Origin: Candidatus Methanoperedentaceae archaeon
Lineage (GTDB): Archaea > Halobacteriota > Methanosarcinia > Methanosarcinales > Methanoperedenaceae
Reading direction: 5' to 3'
NCBI GenBank assembly: GCA_027371625.1
Contig: DAHXMQ010000346.1
Location: forward strand, 1-19,234
Length of the DNA: 19,234 nt
Under the pieces are notes generated by a model. It was not told where the DNA came from and searched no databases. It saw nothing but the letters and a program-made list of their open reading frames with translations. This document shows, piece after piece, positions 1-7,996 of the stretch; position 1 is the first letter of the stretch; every line of letters begins with the position of its first letter. The position numbers and the translations under genes were made by a program.

Positions 1-907
1 TAGGCGCGCCTATGGTTTTAAGTGCATTCCTTATTTCCTGCCAGTTTCCTCCGTGCAGGTACATCATCATTATAGTTCCAACGCCACACTGCTCGCCGTG
101 AAGAGCAGGCTTGGGAGCTATTTCATCGAGAGCATGGCTGAACTTGTGCTCAGAGCCACTTGCAGGACGCGAGGAGCCTGCGATGCTCATCGCCACGCCA
201 CTTGCCACAAGCGCTTTGACCACAGTCCATGCAGACTCCTCTATGCATGGTTTTATCGCCTCGGCAGATTCGATGAGAATTCTTGCCGTCATTTTTGAGA
301 TTATGGAAGCGTATTCACTGAATGGCTCGTTGCGCAGCCTGTGCGCCAGCTCCCAGTCGCGGACTGCGGTGTAGTTGGAGATAATGTCGCCACATCCCGC
401 AGCCAAGAGTCTATATGGAGCAGAGGCTATGATTGCCGTATCTGCTACAACCGCAAGAGGCGTCTGCGCTGCTTCTGAAACGGTCTTATTGTTCCTTATT
501 ATTGAAGCCCGCGAAGAAACTATGCCGTCGTGCGAAGCAGCCGTCGGGACGCTTATGAAGGGCATGTCAAGATGCATGGAGGCAAGCTTGGCTATATCGA
601 TGGATTTTCCACCTCCCACGCCCAGTAAAAATCCGGCTTTTACCTCGTTTGCGATTTTTTCAACCTTGCTAACCTCATCCATCGCTGCTTTCTCTACAAC
701 GCCAACATCAACATTGAAACCTGAATCTTCAAGTGATACTGCCGCTGTTTTTCCTGCAGCCTTGAGCGTTGTGCCTCCTGCCACTATGAATGCGCTCCCA
801 TCAAGCTTGAGGTCTTTACATACCTTACCTGTGTCGCTGATAACACCATGACCGACAACAACAGTTCTTGGAAGCTGCATCCATTTGTTCTTGTGGTTCT
901 CTCTCAT
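1..907 (-). CDS. egsA: sn-glycerol-1-phosphate dehydrogenase, 3' end cut by window edge
   Basis: This enzyme reduces dihydroxyacetone phosphate to sn-glycerol 1-phosphate in the cytoplasm, the step that sets the stereochemistry of archaeal membrane lipids. I read 302 residues from the ATG at 905-907. The family is usually about 350 residues, so roughly 45 are lost at the window edge. The nucleotide-binding glycine loop GVGGGKSID lies at residues 96-104. The expected metal ligands are present: D174 in [11 protein letters not shown]254 in [12 protein letters not shown] and H270 in LHGEQCG. The substrate-side motif [12 protein letters not shown] is at 121-132. The gene reads towards the left edge. 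A TATA-like element about 25-35 bases upstream suggests its own promoter and a short leader. The identification is firm; only the C-terminus is unseen. Confidence 0.96.
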   Translation of the reverse strand, partial: MRENHKNKWMQLPRTVVVGHGVISDTGKVCKDLKLDGSAFIVAGGTTLKAAGKTAAVSLEDSGFNVDVGVVEKAAMDEVSKVEKIANEVKAGFLLGVGGGKSIDIAKLASMHLDMPFISVPTAASHDGIVSSRASIIRNNKTVSEAAQTPLAVVADTAIIASAPYRLLAAGCGDIISNYTAVRDWELAHRLRNEPFSEYASIISKMTARILIESAEAIKPCIEESAWTVVKALVASGVAMSIAGSSRPASGSEHKFSHALDEIAPKPALHGEQCGVGTIMMMYLHGGNWQEIRNALKTIGAP

Positions 908-933
908 AAGTTCTTATTAGATACACGCTTGCA

Positions 934-945
934 GTATATATAATT
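934..945 (-). promoter_or_regulatory. TATA box for egsA
   Basis: An AT-rich stretch containing tatatataatta lies 27-38 bases upstream of the egsA ATG (minus strand). This is the spacing expected for an archaeal TATA box that starts transcription a few bases before the start codon. It lies in the 51-base gap between egsA and the DUF63 gene, so egsA is probably transcribed separately from that gene. Confidence 0.5.
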
Positions 946-958
946 ACACAAGCAGCGG

Positions 959-1780
959 TTATGTCCTTAGAATCAGAATATTAAACCCGTTCCGAAGCCC
1001 GATTGCAAGACCGAGAACAAATATCACCGCCTTGATATACTTCTTCTCGTTTAAATCGCCTGGATACCTGTCGATATAATAAAGTACTGGTACAAGCACG
1101 ACAAGTTTCAGAAGATACATCACCCATGCCCCTGAGCCGAACAGAGTAAGCCCGATGGATTCTGCGTATTTTATCGCTGCGCCCCCGAGAACGTGCTCCT
1201 CTGAGAAGCCAAAGAACGTTATGCCTGCAAACGAGCCTGCTGCATCCATAAGCTGCGCCTCAAGCACGCCGATATTCCACCATGTAAGGAAATTCGGAAA
1301 GAGTTTCCTGGCTCCTATCATGACAAGGAGTGATGCTGCCCAGAGAACCACAACAAAGCCGAATCCTCCCCAGTTGGAAAGATTCGAAAGCGAGAGCATG
1401 AGTATCCCGAGAATCGCTCCTGACACTCCCCATGTTTTCCAGTAATCGATTTTTTTCTTTCTCTGGATGTATATGGACAGGAAAAGCAAGGATATCGCAA
1501 GGGAAAAATCGATAACAGTTACGTAGGGAGTGATGAACAATACCGATTTCGTAAAACCAGTGTCGTAAAGAAGCCTGATGCTCATTGCAAAAAACGCCCA
1601 CATGCTTGCTGCAAAAAGGAAGCGCCCGTCTATCTTGAGCCCGAACCTGTTTATTATGTACACGTAAACGAAAAGTACGCCGACAGCGAACACCAGTCCG
1701 AAAAGAAGAGTATTTATCGGATTATAGGTCTCCACATCGGTTGCAGAACGAATGATGTAATCCAAAAGGTTATTAACCAT
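959..1780 (-). CDS. DUF63 family archaeal integral membrane protein
   Basis: This is a hydrophobic protein of 273 residues with about seven predicted membrane segments. The N-terminal YNPINTLLFG and the following IDGRFLFAASMWAFFAMSIR resemble the archaeal DUF63 family, whose function is unknown. I prefer the ATG at 1780, because DUF63 proteins begin shortly before the YNP(I/V)NT motif and the TATA-like ttaaattt near 1810-1820 fits a start of transcription just upstream. An in-frame GTG at 1804 would add eight residues (MHSYRLSD). The gene is divergent from the SpoIIM-like gene, another membrane protein, and lies 51 bases from egsA in the same orientation. No catalytic residues can be named. 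The family is fairly sure, the function unknown. Confidence 0.82.
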   Translation of the reverse strand: MVNNLLDYIIRSATDVETYNPINTLLFGLVFAVGVLFVYVYIINRFGLKIDGRFLFAASMWAFFAMSIRLLYDTGFTKSVLFITPYVTVIDFSLAISLLFLSIYIQRKKKIDYWKTWGVSGAILGILMLSLSNLSNWGGFGFVVVLWAASLLVMIGARKLFPNFLTWWNIGVLEAQLMDAAGSFAGITFFGFSEEHVLGGAAIKYAESIGLTLFGSGAWVMYLLKLVVLVPVLYYIDRYPGDLNEKKYIKAVIFVLGLAIGLRNGFNILILRT

Positions 1781-1807
1781 GTCAGACAGACGATAACTAT
1801 GCACAAA

Positions 1808-1821
1808 TGCTTAAATTTAAT
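1808..1821 (-). promoter_or_regulatory. Candidate TATA box between divergent membrane-protein genes
   Basis: The AT-rich core around ttaaattta lies about 30-40 bases upstream of the ATG at 1780 on the minus strand, close to normal TATA spacing for the DUF63 gene. It is too close (12-25 bases) to the plus-strand ATG at 1833 to serve that start in leaderless fashion. The plus-strand gene instead has a possible ribosome binding site, gggggt, seven bases before its ATG. Confidence 0.35.
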
Positions 1822-1832
1822 GGGGGTATGAC

Positions 1833-2420
1833 ATGCAACAAAAGGATCTCGAATACCTGTATTCCCTGAAAAAATATGTTTTTATCATTGCGATTATTTT
1901 TATCCTTTCATTGATCATAGGATTGATTATCTCGGTGAAATACCCTGAGCTATCGAAAAATTACCTTGATACGTTCCAGAACCAGTTTGGCTGGATAAAG
2001 ACTCTTAATCCCATCGCAATTATGCTTTTGATTTTCCTGAACAACGCGTTCAAAAGCTTTCTTTCCCTTGTTCTTGGCATAGGGCTCGGCGTGATACCCG
2101 TGCTTTTTGTAGCCGCCAACGGGGTAATCATAGGCATGTTCGCTAATATCATTGCAAAACAGAACGGGACTCTTTTTGTGATTGCAGCGCTCGTGCCGCA
2201 CGGGATTATAGAGGTGCCAATGGTGTTGATAAGCGCCGGCGTCGGGCTTCGACTCGGCTATAAGATGTATCCTTCTTTATTAGGATTTAAGACGGATATT
2301 AATAAGGAGTTAAGGGAAGGCATCGGGTTTTACGTGAGGTTTGTCCTGCCGCTGCTCTTTTTGGCTGCTATAATCGAGACGTTCGTGACGCCGGTGATTG
2401 CTTCGCTGGTTATGAAGTGA
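1833..2420 (+). CDS. SpoIIM-like (stage II sporulation protein M family) membrane protein
   Basis: This 195-residue membrane protein has about five hydrophobic segments (roughly residues 15-35, 60-80, 84-105, 113-138 and 167-190). It carries the hallmarks of the SpoIIM/DUF95 family: the NN pair at 70-71 after the second segment, NGVIIG at 96-101 and PHGIIEVP at 122-129. In Bacteria SpoIIM acts with SpoIID and SpoIIP in septal peptidoglycan remodelling. Archaea lack that substrate, so the archaeal role is unknown; a membrane-organising or transport role is only a guess. A possible ribosome binding site gggggt precedes the ATG. The 3' end overlaps the convergent PP-loop gene by 11 bases (2410-2420), so the two could produce overlapping antisense transcript ends. 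Confidence 0.85.
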   Translation: MQQKDLEYLYSLKKYVFIIAIIFILSLIIGLIISVKYPELSKNYLDTFQNQFGWIKTLNPIAIMLLIFLNNAFKSFLSLVLGIGLGVIPVLFVAANGVIIGMFANIIAKQNGTLFVIAALVPHGIIEVPMVLISAGVGLRLGYKMYPSLLGFKTDINKELREGIGFYVRFVLPLLFLAAIIETFVTPVIASLVMK

Positions 2421-4353
2421 ACTCAGGCAAAATCCTATCAAAATACTTCACCACAACGCACGATTCAATACATTTCCCGCATCGGGTGCATGCTTTGCTG
2501 ATTCTAAGCTTTGGCTCAATGGTTATGGCTCCGGCAGGACACACTTTCAAACACACGCCGCACTTGGTGCACTTTTTCACCCTGCTCAACTGCTTTGCCG
2601 TGTTCTCAAAAAGCGAAATAGCCTCATCCCTGCTCCCTGCATTGACGGATATATGCCCTGATGAGAATATCTTGACATTTGAGTTATTTTTCCTGATCAG
2701 CAATACACCGAGGTCTTCTGAGAATACGTTCTCGCCGAGGATGTTTGCGATATCCAGCGCCTCAGAAGGTATAATCCCGGCAATTTTCCCCTCCATGGTA
2801 TAGCCGCCTGTTTTGCATGGCGAAACCCCGCCTGTTACTGCAATGCTGAATTCCTCTTTTGTGCCTTTTAATTTCGTGCTTATATTCAACTCTTCAGCCA
2901 GTCGAACCATCTTGGGAGGCAGCATCTTCCAGCGCCAAAATCCGTGCTCAATGAATTTCTCAGAAACTCCGTGCTCTTTCGCCCAATTTAAAAGATATTC
3001 ATTCCAGCGCGCAAAGAGCTCAGGATGCAATTCCTTGAACCTGTAATACTCGGCGCTCAGTTCAGCAGGGCAAAGCCAGCATCCGACACGTTCAAAACCA
3101 AGGTCGTATAAGGGATTGTACTCAAGTTTGCGGTAGTAGATATAAAGCCAAACCTCGATGGCGCGCCAGTTGCGGATGGGGAAAACACTCACCTGCCCCG
3201 GAATGAACGGGTTCTCCTCTTTCGGGGATATCCGGGCGCGCGAGAACGACTCGTATTTTCTTTTCCCGTCGATGGTCAGGCATTTGCGCCCTTGTCGTGT
3301 GCATTCTTCCATAACAATATTTATTGGCGCAAGCTTGCACACCTTACAGCACCACCTGAAATCCTTTGCAGGCGGACCGAAGATCGGGAGGTTCTCCCAG
3401 AAAGCCTCGTTTGCATTGACCTCGATAAGCTCGACACTGTTTTTCCTGCAGAACTGACGAAGAAACTCCACTGTCTCAGGGAACTCGATACCCGTGTTTG
3501 CAAAGAATACTTTTACGTTTTTCAAAGCGCTTCGTGTTATATCAAGCGTTGCAAGGCTGTCCTTGCCGCCTGAAAAGGAGACATATACAGGCGAGTCCCT
3601 GAAATCCTTCTGGTTGGCTATGCCGCGAATGGTATTCACAGCATCCTTTACGAGCCTTTTCATGTGCGGCGCATTAGCGCGGATAACCTCGTCCATCGGC
3701 GCAAGTCTGGATAGAAAGAAAGCTTTTTTGGATTCGATTTTCTTTATCCGCAGCGACTTGCCGGGGTTTTTAAGCTCTATGCTGTCCTTTAATGATACTC
3801 CAAACCCACTCAGGTTTTTGCTCATTACAAGAACGGTATCCCCTTTCCTTATGTCGTCTGAGCATTCAAGAACCTCGCCTCCGTCTATGGTTTTCCCGCT
3901 GAGGTGGCGACCTTTCGATGAAATTTTGACGAGCTTGGTTTCGATGCCTGCTTGTATGAGCGCGCTTGCCCCTTCAACCACGAGGTCGAGCTTGAAGGCA
4001 AGCTCTTTCATATCGAACCTCAATATCCCGAAACGCAAGCCGTCCACTATTATCTCATCTGTCTTGTCCTCACCCGGAATTTTATTCAAAAGAATAAGTT
4101 TACCATCAGGAAAAGCGGCGCCGAATGAGTTTAACAATAGGTTGTTTATTATGCTTTTTTCATGCCGTGAAGAAAACCGCACGTCTCCGGGCTGGGAAAG
4201 CTCGATTCTGAAGCCTGTTTCTTTGCAGATGCCACAGCTCTCATCGAGTAACGGGATATTGCATTTCCTGCACCAGAAAATATAGTTTTCTCCAAGTTCC
4301 CGTGCAGGGTTTGAAGCTTCTGGTTTTGTCTTGCTGCGCCTTTTGGTTTGCAT
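2410..4353 (-). CDS. APS/PAPS-reductase-like PP-loop protein with Zn ribbon, PUA-like domain and 2x[4Fe-4S] ferredoxin tail
   Basis: This is a 647-residue multidomain protein. An N-terminal zinc ribbon has cysteines 28, 31, 40 and 43. A PUA-like domain spans about 122-205 (VVEGASALIQAGIETK, then KGDTVLVMSKN). The PP-loop ATPase/PAPS-reductase domain runs from about 255 to 445 with SGGKDS at 261-266. Within it, Cys335-Cys336 and CxxC at 425-428 resemble the CC...CxxC pattern that binds a [4Fe-4S] cluster in APS reductases. The C-terminus has two ferredoxin motifs (C595, C598, C601, C605 and C622, C625, C628, C632). The family (COG0175-like) is common in methanogens, but its substrate is not settled. 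Alternatives to adenylylsulfate reduction are sulfur transfer to RNA, suggested by the PUA-like domain, or another thiolation. A TATA-like tatatta lies about 30 bases upstream of the ATG. Confidence 0.88.
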   Translation of the reverse strand: MQTKRRSKTKPEASNPARELGENYIFWCRKCNIPLLDESCGICKETGFRIELSQPGDVRFSSRHEKSIINNLLLNSFGAAFPDGKLILLNKIPGEDKTDEIIVDGLRFGILRFDMKELAFKLDLVVEGASALIQAGIETKLVKISSKGRHLSGKTIDGGEVLECSDDIRKGDTVLVMSKNLSGFGVSLKDSIELKNPGKSLRIKKIESKKAFFLSRLAPMDEVIRANAPHMKRLVKDAVNTIRGIANQKDFRDSPVYVSFSGGKDSLATLDITRSALKNVKVFFANTGIEFPETVEFLRQFCRKNSVELIEVNANEAFWENLPIFGPPAKDFRWCCKVCKLAPINIVMEECTRQGRKCLTIDGKRKYESFSRARISPKEENPFIPGQVSVFPIRNWRAIEVWLYIYYRKLEYNPLYDLGFERVGCWLCPAELSAEYYRFKELHPELFARWNEYLLNWAKEHGVSEKFIEHGFWRWKMLPPKMVRLAEELNISTKLKGTKEEFSIAVTGGVSPCKTGGYTMEGKIAGIIPSEALDIANILGENVFSEDLGVLLIRKNNSNVKIFSSGHISVNAGSRDEAISLFENTAKQLSRVKKCTKCGVCLKVCPAGAITIEPKLRISKACTRCGKCIESCVVVKYFDRILPEFTS

Positions 4354-4380
4354 TTCGATGCTAATATTGGCAGGGTTTTA

Positions 4381-4390
4381 CTTATATTAT
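4381..4390 (-). promoter_or_regulatory. TATA box for the PP-loop reductase-like gene
   Basis: On the minus strand the element reads ataatataag, 28-37 bases upstream of the ATG at 4353. That fits an archaeal TATA box and a short leader. Confidence 0.45.
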
Positions 4391-4426
4391 GCAGATTTTT
4401 CAGTCCAATTTTCGTTTTTGAAAAAA

Positions 4427-4432
4427 TTTATA
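4427..4432 (+). promoter_or_regulatory. TATA box for the restriction-methylase-like gene
   Basis: TTTATA follows an A-run and lies 26-31 bases upstream of the ATG at 4458. This is ideal spacing for a leaderless archaeal transcript. With the TATA on the other strand at 4381-4390, it makes the 104-base gap a divergent promoter region. Confidence 0.5.
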
Positions 4433-4457
4433 CGGAGAAGCGTTATTTAAGTGAAAT

Positions 4458-6494
4458 ATGCCCGACATCCAGAAAATTAAGCTTGATTTACAGAATCTTT
4501 ATGGGAAATCAAAGCAGAATCCTGAGATGCCTGAGGAAGAACTTAGGACGCTTTTCAATAAAAGTACAATTCTTGAAAATCTGGGGTATGGCGCAATCGG
4601 GAAGGATATCAGGCTTGAATTATCCATTAAAGGAAAAAGAAGCGATATCGTCTGCCTTGATGATTACGGCAATGTTGTTTTTGTGGTGGAGTTTAAGAAA
4701 CCATCAGACAGCATGGAACTAAAAGAGCATTTTGACCAGTTGTGGGATAGGTATGTAAAGCCTCTGCGCGCTGATTTTGGCGCATTAATAAACGGATACG
4801 AGTTAATTCTTTACAGAAGAATCGGAGAGAACAATAGGCTTGAGGTTCGTGTAAATCTCAGCGAGATTTCTGATAAGGACTGCGAGCTTATCGTTAAGTT
4901 ATTAAAAAAGCCGGATTATGAACTCACCAAAGTAAGAGATATATTAAATTATCTGAATAAATTTTCGGCGCCGGAATCAAGAATTTTTTTAACAACCGAT
5001 GAGGCGCGTAAGCATTTCTTTGAGAACTTCAAGCTCGAAGAGGATTCTATCTTTGGCGAGTTATTTAAAAATACGATAAAGCTCTTTGATTATGAGTATT
5101 CGCGCTCAAAGTTCCTTACCAGCGCATACGATTTCTGGCGCAAATCCTACGCTAAGAAACCTGATAAAGTGCCTGAGAGCTGGAAAAAGCTCCTGAAAGG
5201 CGCGGGGCTTTCAACAGGCGAAGAAGATTTGTATAAATTCATGTTCTGCCTTGAAACCACATACGCCCTGTTTACCCGTCTCATTCTTGCCAAGGCGTGC
5301 GAAGACTATAATTTTCAGGGCATCGACTTTTCGGAATTCATAGAAAGTGAAATCAAAGGCAGCGAGCGCAGGGGCGGCACGTTCCTTGTGATGTGGGGTG
5401 TGCTTGTGATGCGCCTGATTCGAAAAATGCGGCGCGACCTTGTAGAATCTGTTTTTGAGGAAGATTTGTTCTACTGGTGGACTGACGACTTTGAGGGTTT
5501 GCAGAACAATATTTATACCGACCAGAGAAGTTATGAAGTGGCGCTGATGGATTTCAGCAGGGCGCTGGCTAAAGTGCTATATGCGCTGTATAAATTCGAT
5601 TTTTCAAAAATCATCGGCGACCCGCTTGGCGATCTATATCAGAAGTATTTTGACCGTGAGACAAGGAAGGCACTGGGTGAGTTTTATACACCCAAAGAAG
5701 TGGTAGAATATATCGTTGATGCTGTTGATTACAGGGGGCGTGGAATCGTTGATAAAAGGCTTCTTGACCCTGCATGCGGTTCAGGTACTTTCCTTGTGGA
5801 TGCCCTGAAGAGGTATCTTGAGGAGGCTAAGCCTCTTGCAGAGGAAAAGGGATGGGATTTTGTTCTTTCCAAGCTATGCAACGAATATCATATCGTGGGT
5901 TTTGATATCCATCCTTTCGCCACTATAATGGCGCAGATTCAGTTCATGCTTGTGCTCATCCCGAAGTATAAGAAAGCTATTGAGAAAAACAAGAATTTCG
6001 TGCTCAAGCGCCTGCCTATTTTCAGGACTGACTCACTGATAGATGAGAGCAAGAGCGAAGCTATGACGCTTTCCATGTTCGAAGGCGGGCGCAGTATTGA
6101 GATTAGCATCACGCTTCCAGTGCGCGCAGGCAATAAGTTCGTGGATGCGAAGGTTATAATGCCTTTCAGGGGCGAGGCAATATCCGAGAAAACTGGCTTG
6201 CTAAACATTCCTGAATATTTCGCCGCGCTTCAGGCGCTTTTCGATACCGTGAAAGATGCGGCGCGCGCCGAGCAGGAAAACCAACCGCAGATAAACGCAG
6301 ATGAACGCAGATACTTTCTTACATCTGAATTTAGCAAGATAATCCACCGCAAAGGACGCAAAGAGCGCAAAGCAGCGCAGCATGAACCTCCGTGCCCTCT
6401 GTGCTCTCTGTGGTTGAACCTCTTTTCCGCTCCGGCGCATGGGCGCGCGCCTCCACAACCTGAAGGGTGGGAGGTGGCGAAATGCGTATTTTGA
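4458..6494 (+). CDS. Type IIG-like restriction-methylase, 3'-truncated (probable pseudogene)
   Basis: The N-terminus resembles the HsdR-N/PD-(D/E)xK nuclease fold, with D63 and E78-F-K80 (VVEFKKP) as likely metal-binding residues. A helical middle follows. The N6-adenine methylase starts with GEFYTPKEVV at about residue 413, and the SAM-binding motif DPACGSGTFL is at 437-446. The complete family would next show the catalytic NPPY/NPPW motif; none appears. From about residue 609 the frame runs into dispersed repeats (NQPQINADERR and on) and stops at residue 678, giving a tail unlike any methylase. The protein is therefore probably catalytically dead as a methylase, although the nuclease-like half is intact. 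The missing 3' part is not found elsewhere in the window. The stop overlaps the start of the PIN-GNAT-EVE gene. It is an open frame, but most likely a broken gene. Confidence 0.8.
   Translation: MPDIQKIKLDLQNLYGKSKQNPEMPEEELRTLFNKSTILENLGYGAIGKDIRLELSIKGKRSDIVCLDDYGNVVFVVEFKKPSDSMELKEHFDQLWDRYVKPLRADFGALINGYELILYRRIGENNRLEVRVNLSEISDKDCELIVKLLKKPDYELTKVRDILNYLNKFSAPESRIFLTTDEARKHFFENFKLEEDSIFGELFKNTIKLFDYEYSRSKFLTSAYDFWRKSYAKKPDKVPESWKKLLKGAGLSTGEEDLYKFMFCLETTYALFTRLILAKACEDYNFQGIDFSEFIESEIKGSERRGGTFLVMWGVLVMRLIRKMRRDLVESVFEEDLFYWWTDDFEGLQNNIYTDQRSYEVALMDFSRALAKVLYALYKFDFSKIIGDPLGDLYQKYFDRETRKALGEFYTPKEVVEYIVDAVDYRGRGIVDKRLLDPACGSGTFLVDALKRYLEEAKPLAEEKGWDFVLSKLCNEYHIVGFDIHPFATIMAQIQFMLVLIPKYKKAIEKNKNFVLKRLPIFRTDSLIDESKSEAMTLSMFEGGRSIEISITLPVRAGNKFVDAKVIMPFRGEAISEKTGLLNIPEYFAALQALFDTVKDAARAEQENQPQINADERRYFLTSEFSKIIHRKGRKERKAAQHEPPCPLCSLWLNLFSAPAHGRAPPQPEGWEVAKCVF
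6283..6313 (+). repeat. Dispersed repeat, type A (acgcagat units)
   Basis: This 31-base repeat is made of the unit (g/a)aacgcagat. It lies where homology of the methylase gene ends and is translated there as QINADERR. An inverted copy at 8506-8536 matches it at 29 of 31 positions, so the two bracket the PIN-GNAT-EVE/ASCH cassette. Other copies lie at 10575-10604, 14495-14524 and 19221-19234. Confidence 0.85.
6346..6372 (+). repeat. Dispersed repeat, type B (gcaaag units)
   Basis: A short run of near-tandem units: accgcaaagg, acgcaaag, agcgcaaag. It lies just after the type A repeat, inside the aberrant tail of the methylase reading frame. The family resemblance to type A (acgca core, accgc start) suggests related elements. 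Confidence 0.65.
6387..6415 (-). repeat. Dispersed repeat, type C (cacagag units)
   Basis: On the plus strand it reads as repeated ctctgtg units ending in gtggtt. The reverse complement (accacagagagcacagag...) matches the element at 17751-17778. It is the third repeat type stacked at the broken end of the methylase. Confidence 0.65.
6469..6477 (+). promoter_or_regulatory. Ribosome binding site deciding the PIN-GNAT-EVE start
   Basis: GGGAGGTGG lies four bases before the ATG at 6482 and is a strong match to the archaeal anti-Shine-Dalgarno sequence. It overlaps the in-frame GTG at 6467, so the ATG and not the GTG is the real start. Confidence 0.7.
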
Positions 6495-7996
6495 TAGATA
6501 CAAATATATTCATTTATAGAGAGGACTATAATATAATTCCAGAAAATCTGCAAAAGTTACTAAAAATATTAAACCGCTTAAAAACAGAATTACTCATCCA
6601 TCCCAAGTCTATCGAAGAAATACACCGAGACCTTAATGAAGATAGAAAAAAGGTTGTATTATCCAAGATTAATACTTATGCATCCTTAGAGTTGCCGCCT
6701 GACCCCAACAAAGATGCTAATTTTTTAGGTGTTGTCGGGCATTCGTTAAAACCCAATGATTATGTTGATAATGCTATATTGTATGCTGTTTATAAGGATG
6801 CGGTGGATTTTTTGATTACAGAAGATAGAGATATATATAATAAAGCTGCTAAATTAAATATAAAGGACAGGGTTCTATCAATCGAGGATGCGCTGAGTAC
6901 ATTTGAAAAGAATTTTCATACCAAAGGCGTGGTTCACCCTCCAGCTTTAAAAGTACAAGTTGTTCATAATCTGAAAGTAAACGACCCATTTTTTGATTCT
7001 TTAAAAGAAGAATATGGTAAAAGCAAATTTGAAACATGGTTTACGGATATTTCAAGGGAAGGTAGAAAATGTTGGGTTCATTTTAGAGAAGATGACACTA
7101 TAGGAGCTTTATTAATTTATAAAGATGAAAATGAACCCGTTGATTCTATCCCTCCTCTTCCTAAAAAAAAGAGACTCAAACTTTCGACTTTCAAAGTTAC
7201 ACATTTGGGGTATAAAATTGGAGAACTCTTTATAAAACTATCAGTAAAATATGCTATTAAAAATAATCTCGCTGAGATTTATTTAACTCATTTCACTAAA
7301 CCTGAGGATGATCTTGTCGATTTAATAACAGAATATGGATTTAATAAGGTAGCTTATAAGATAACAAATAATAAAAAGGAGGATATATACCTTAAAGAAC
7401 TTCAGCCAGATAGAGAGAAGTTAAGTTCTTTGCGCCCTATGGAAGTGGCTAAGAACTTCTGGCCTAATTTCTATGATGGAGCGAAGATAAGTAAGTTTAT
7501 AGTGCCTATTCAGCCGAAGTACCACGAGAGACTATTCATTGAGTATAAAGGAAGACAGACAAAATTGCCTGAACATCTTGGCGAGTTCATTATTGAGGGC
7601 AATACAATAAAAAAGGCATACATCTGCCATTCAAGAATTACAAAGATGTCTACCGGCGATATACTGCTGTTCTATCGTTCACAGGATAAAGAGCTGACTT
7701 CTTTAGGGGTTGTTGAAAAAGTGTATTCGGGTCTTCGAGATAAAGATAAAATCGCAAGACTTGTTGGCAAAAGAACGGTGTATTCAATCGGCGAAATAGA
7801 AAAAATGGCAAAGAAACCGACGATGGTAATTTTGTTCACATGGCACTTCCACCTACCAACTCCTTTAAAATTCGATGAGTTGAAACGAATGAATGTATTA
7901 AAAGGCGCTCCTCGATCAATTGTCCAAATATCTCATGATCAATATCTGAAAATAAAGACAAATGGTGGTGTAGATGAACGTTTTACTGTCAATTGA
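6482..7996 (+). CDS. PIN-GNAT-EVE three-domain fusion protein
   Basis: This 504-residue protein starts at the ATG just after a strong ribosome binding site. The N-terminal PIN ribonuclease domain (1 to about 140) opens with LIDTNIF (D6), has acidic candidates E45/E46 and D96, and ends with ITEDRDI (D115, D117). Residues about 165-305 look like a GNAT acetyltransferase: a weak acyl-CoA loop HLGYKIGELF at 241-250 and the typical EYGF at 284-287. Residues about 376-495 look like an EVE/PUA-like domain (YICHSRITKMSTGDILLFYR), a fold that reads modified bases in nucleic acids. It overlaps the downstream ASCH gene by 23 bases, so the two are co-translated. The gene is much richer in A and T than its neighbours, suggesting transfer. 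I cannot name a characterised homologue. A toxin-like or defence nuclease guided by modified bases is an inference. Confidence 0.82.
   Translation: MRILIDTNIFIYREDYNIIPENLQKLLKILNRLKTELLIHPKSIEEIHRDLNEDRKKVVLSKINTYASLELPPDPNKDANFLGVVGHSLKPNDYVDNAILYAVYKDAVDFLITEDRDIYNKAAKLNIKDRVLSIEDALSTFEKNFHTKGVVHPPALKVQVVHNLKVNDPFFDSLKEEYGKSKFETWFTDISREGRKCWVHFREDDTIGALLIYKDENEPVDSIPPLPKKKRLKLSTFKVTHLGYKIGELFIKLSVKYAIKNNLAEIYLTHFTKPEDDLVDLITEYGFNKVAYKITNNKKEDIYLKELQPDREKLSSLRPMEVAKNFWPNFYDGAKISKFIVPIQPKYHERLFIEYKGRQTKLPEHLGEFIIEGNTIKKAYICHSRITKMSTGDILLFYRSQDKELTSLGVVEKVYSGLRDKDKIARLVGKRTVYSIGEIEKMAKKPTMVILFTWHFHLPTPLKFDELKRMNVLKGAPRSIVQISHDQYLKIKTNGGVDERFTVN

Noticed and set aside
375..851. Long open frame on the plus strand inside egsA
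   Set aside because: It is the antisense shadow of egsA, which has clear catalytic residues on the minus strand; the plus-strand frame shows no known fold.
3494..4285. 263-residue plus-strand frame
   Set aside because: Antisense shadow of the PP-loop protein, low in plausible domain structure and without a ribosome binding site.
6467..6481. GTG at 6467 as start of the PIN-GNAT-EVE gene
   Set aside because: The codon lies at the edge of the strong ribosome binding site GGGAGGTGG that serves the ATG at 6482.
6201..6553. Several minus-strand frames of about 60-107 residues over the repeats
   Set aside because: Built from translated repeats (the 'HREHRGHGG' type of peptide); they arise by chance from the low-complexity units.
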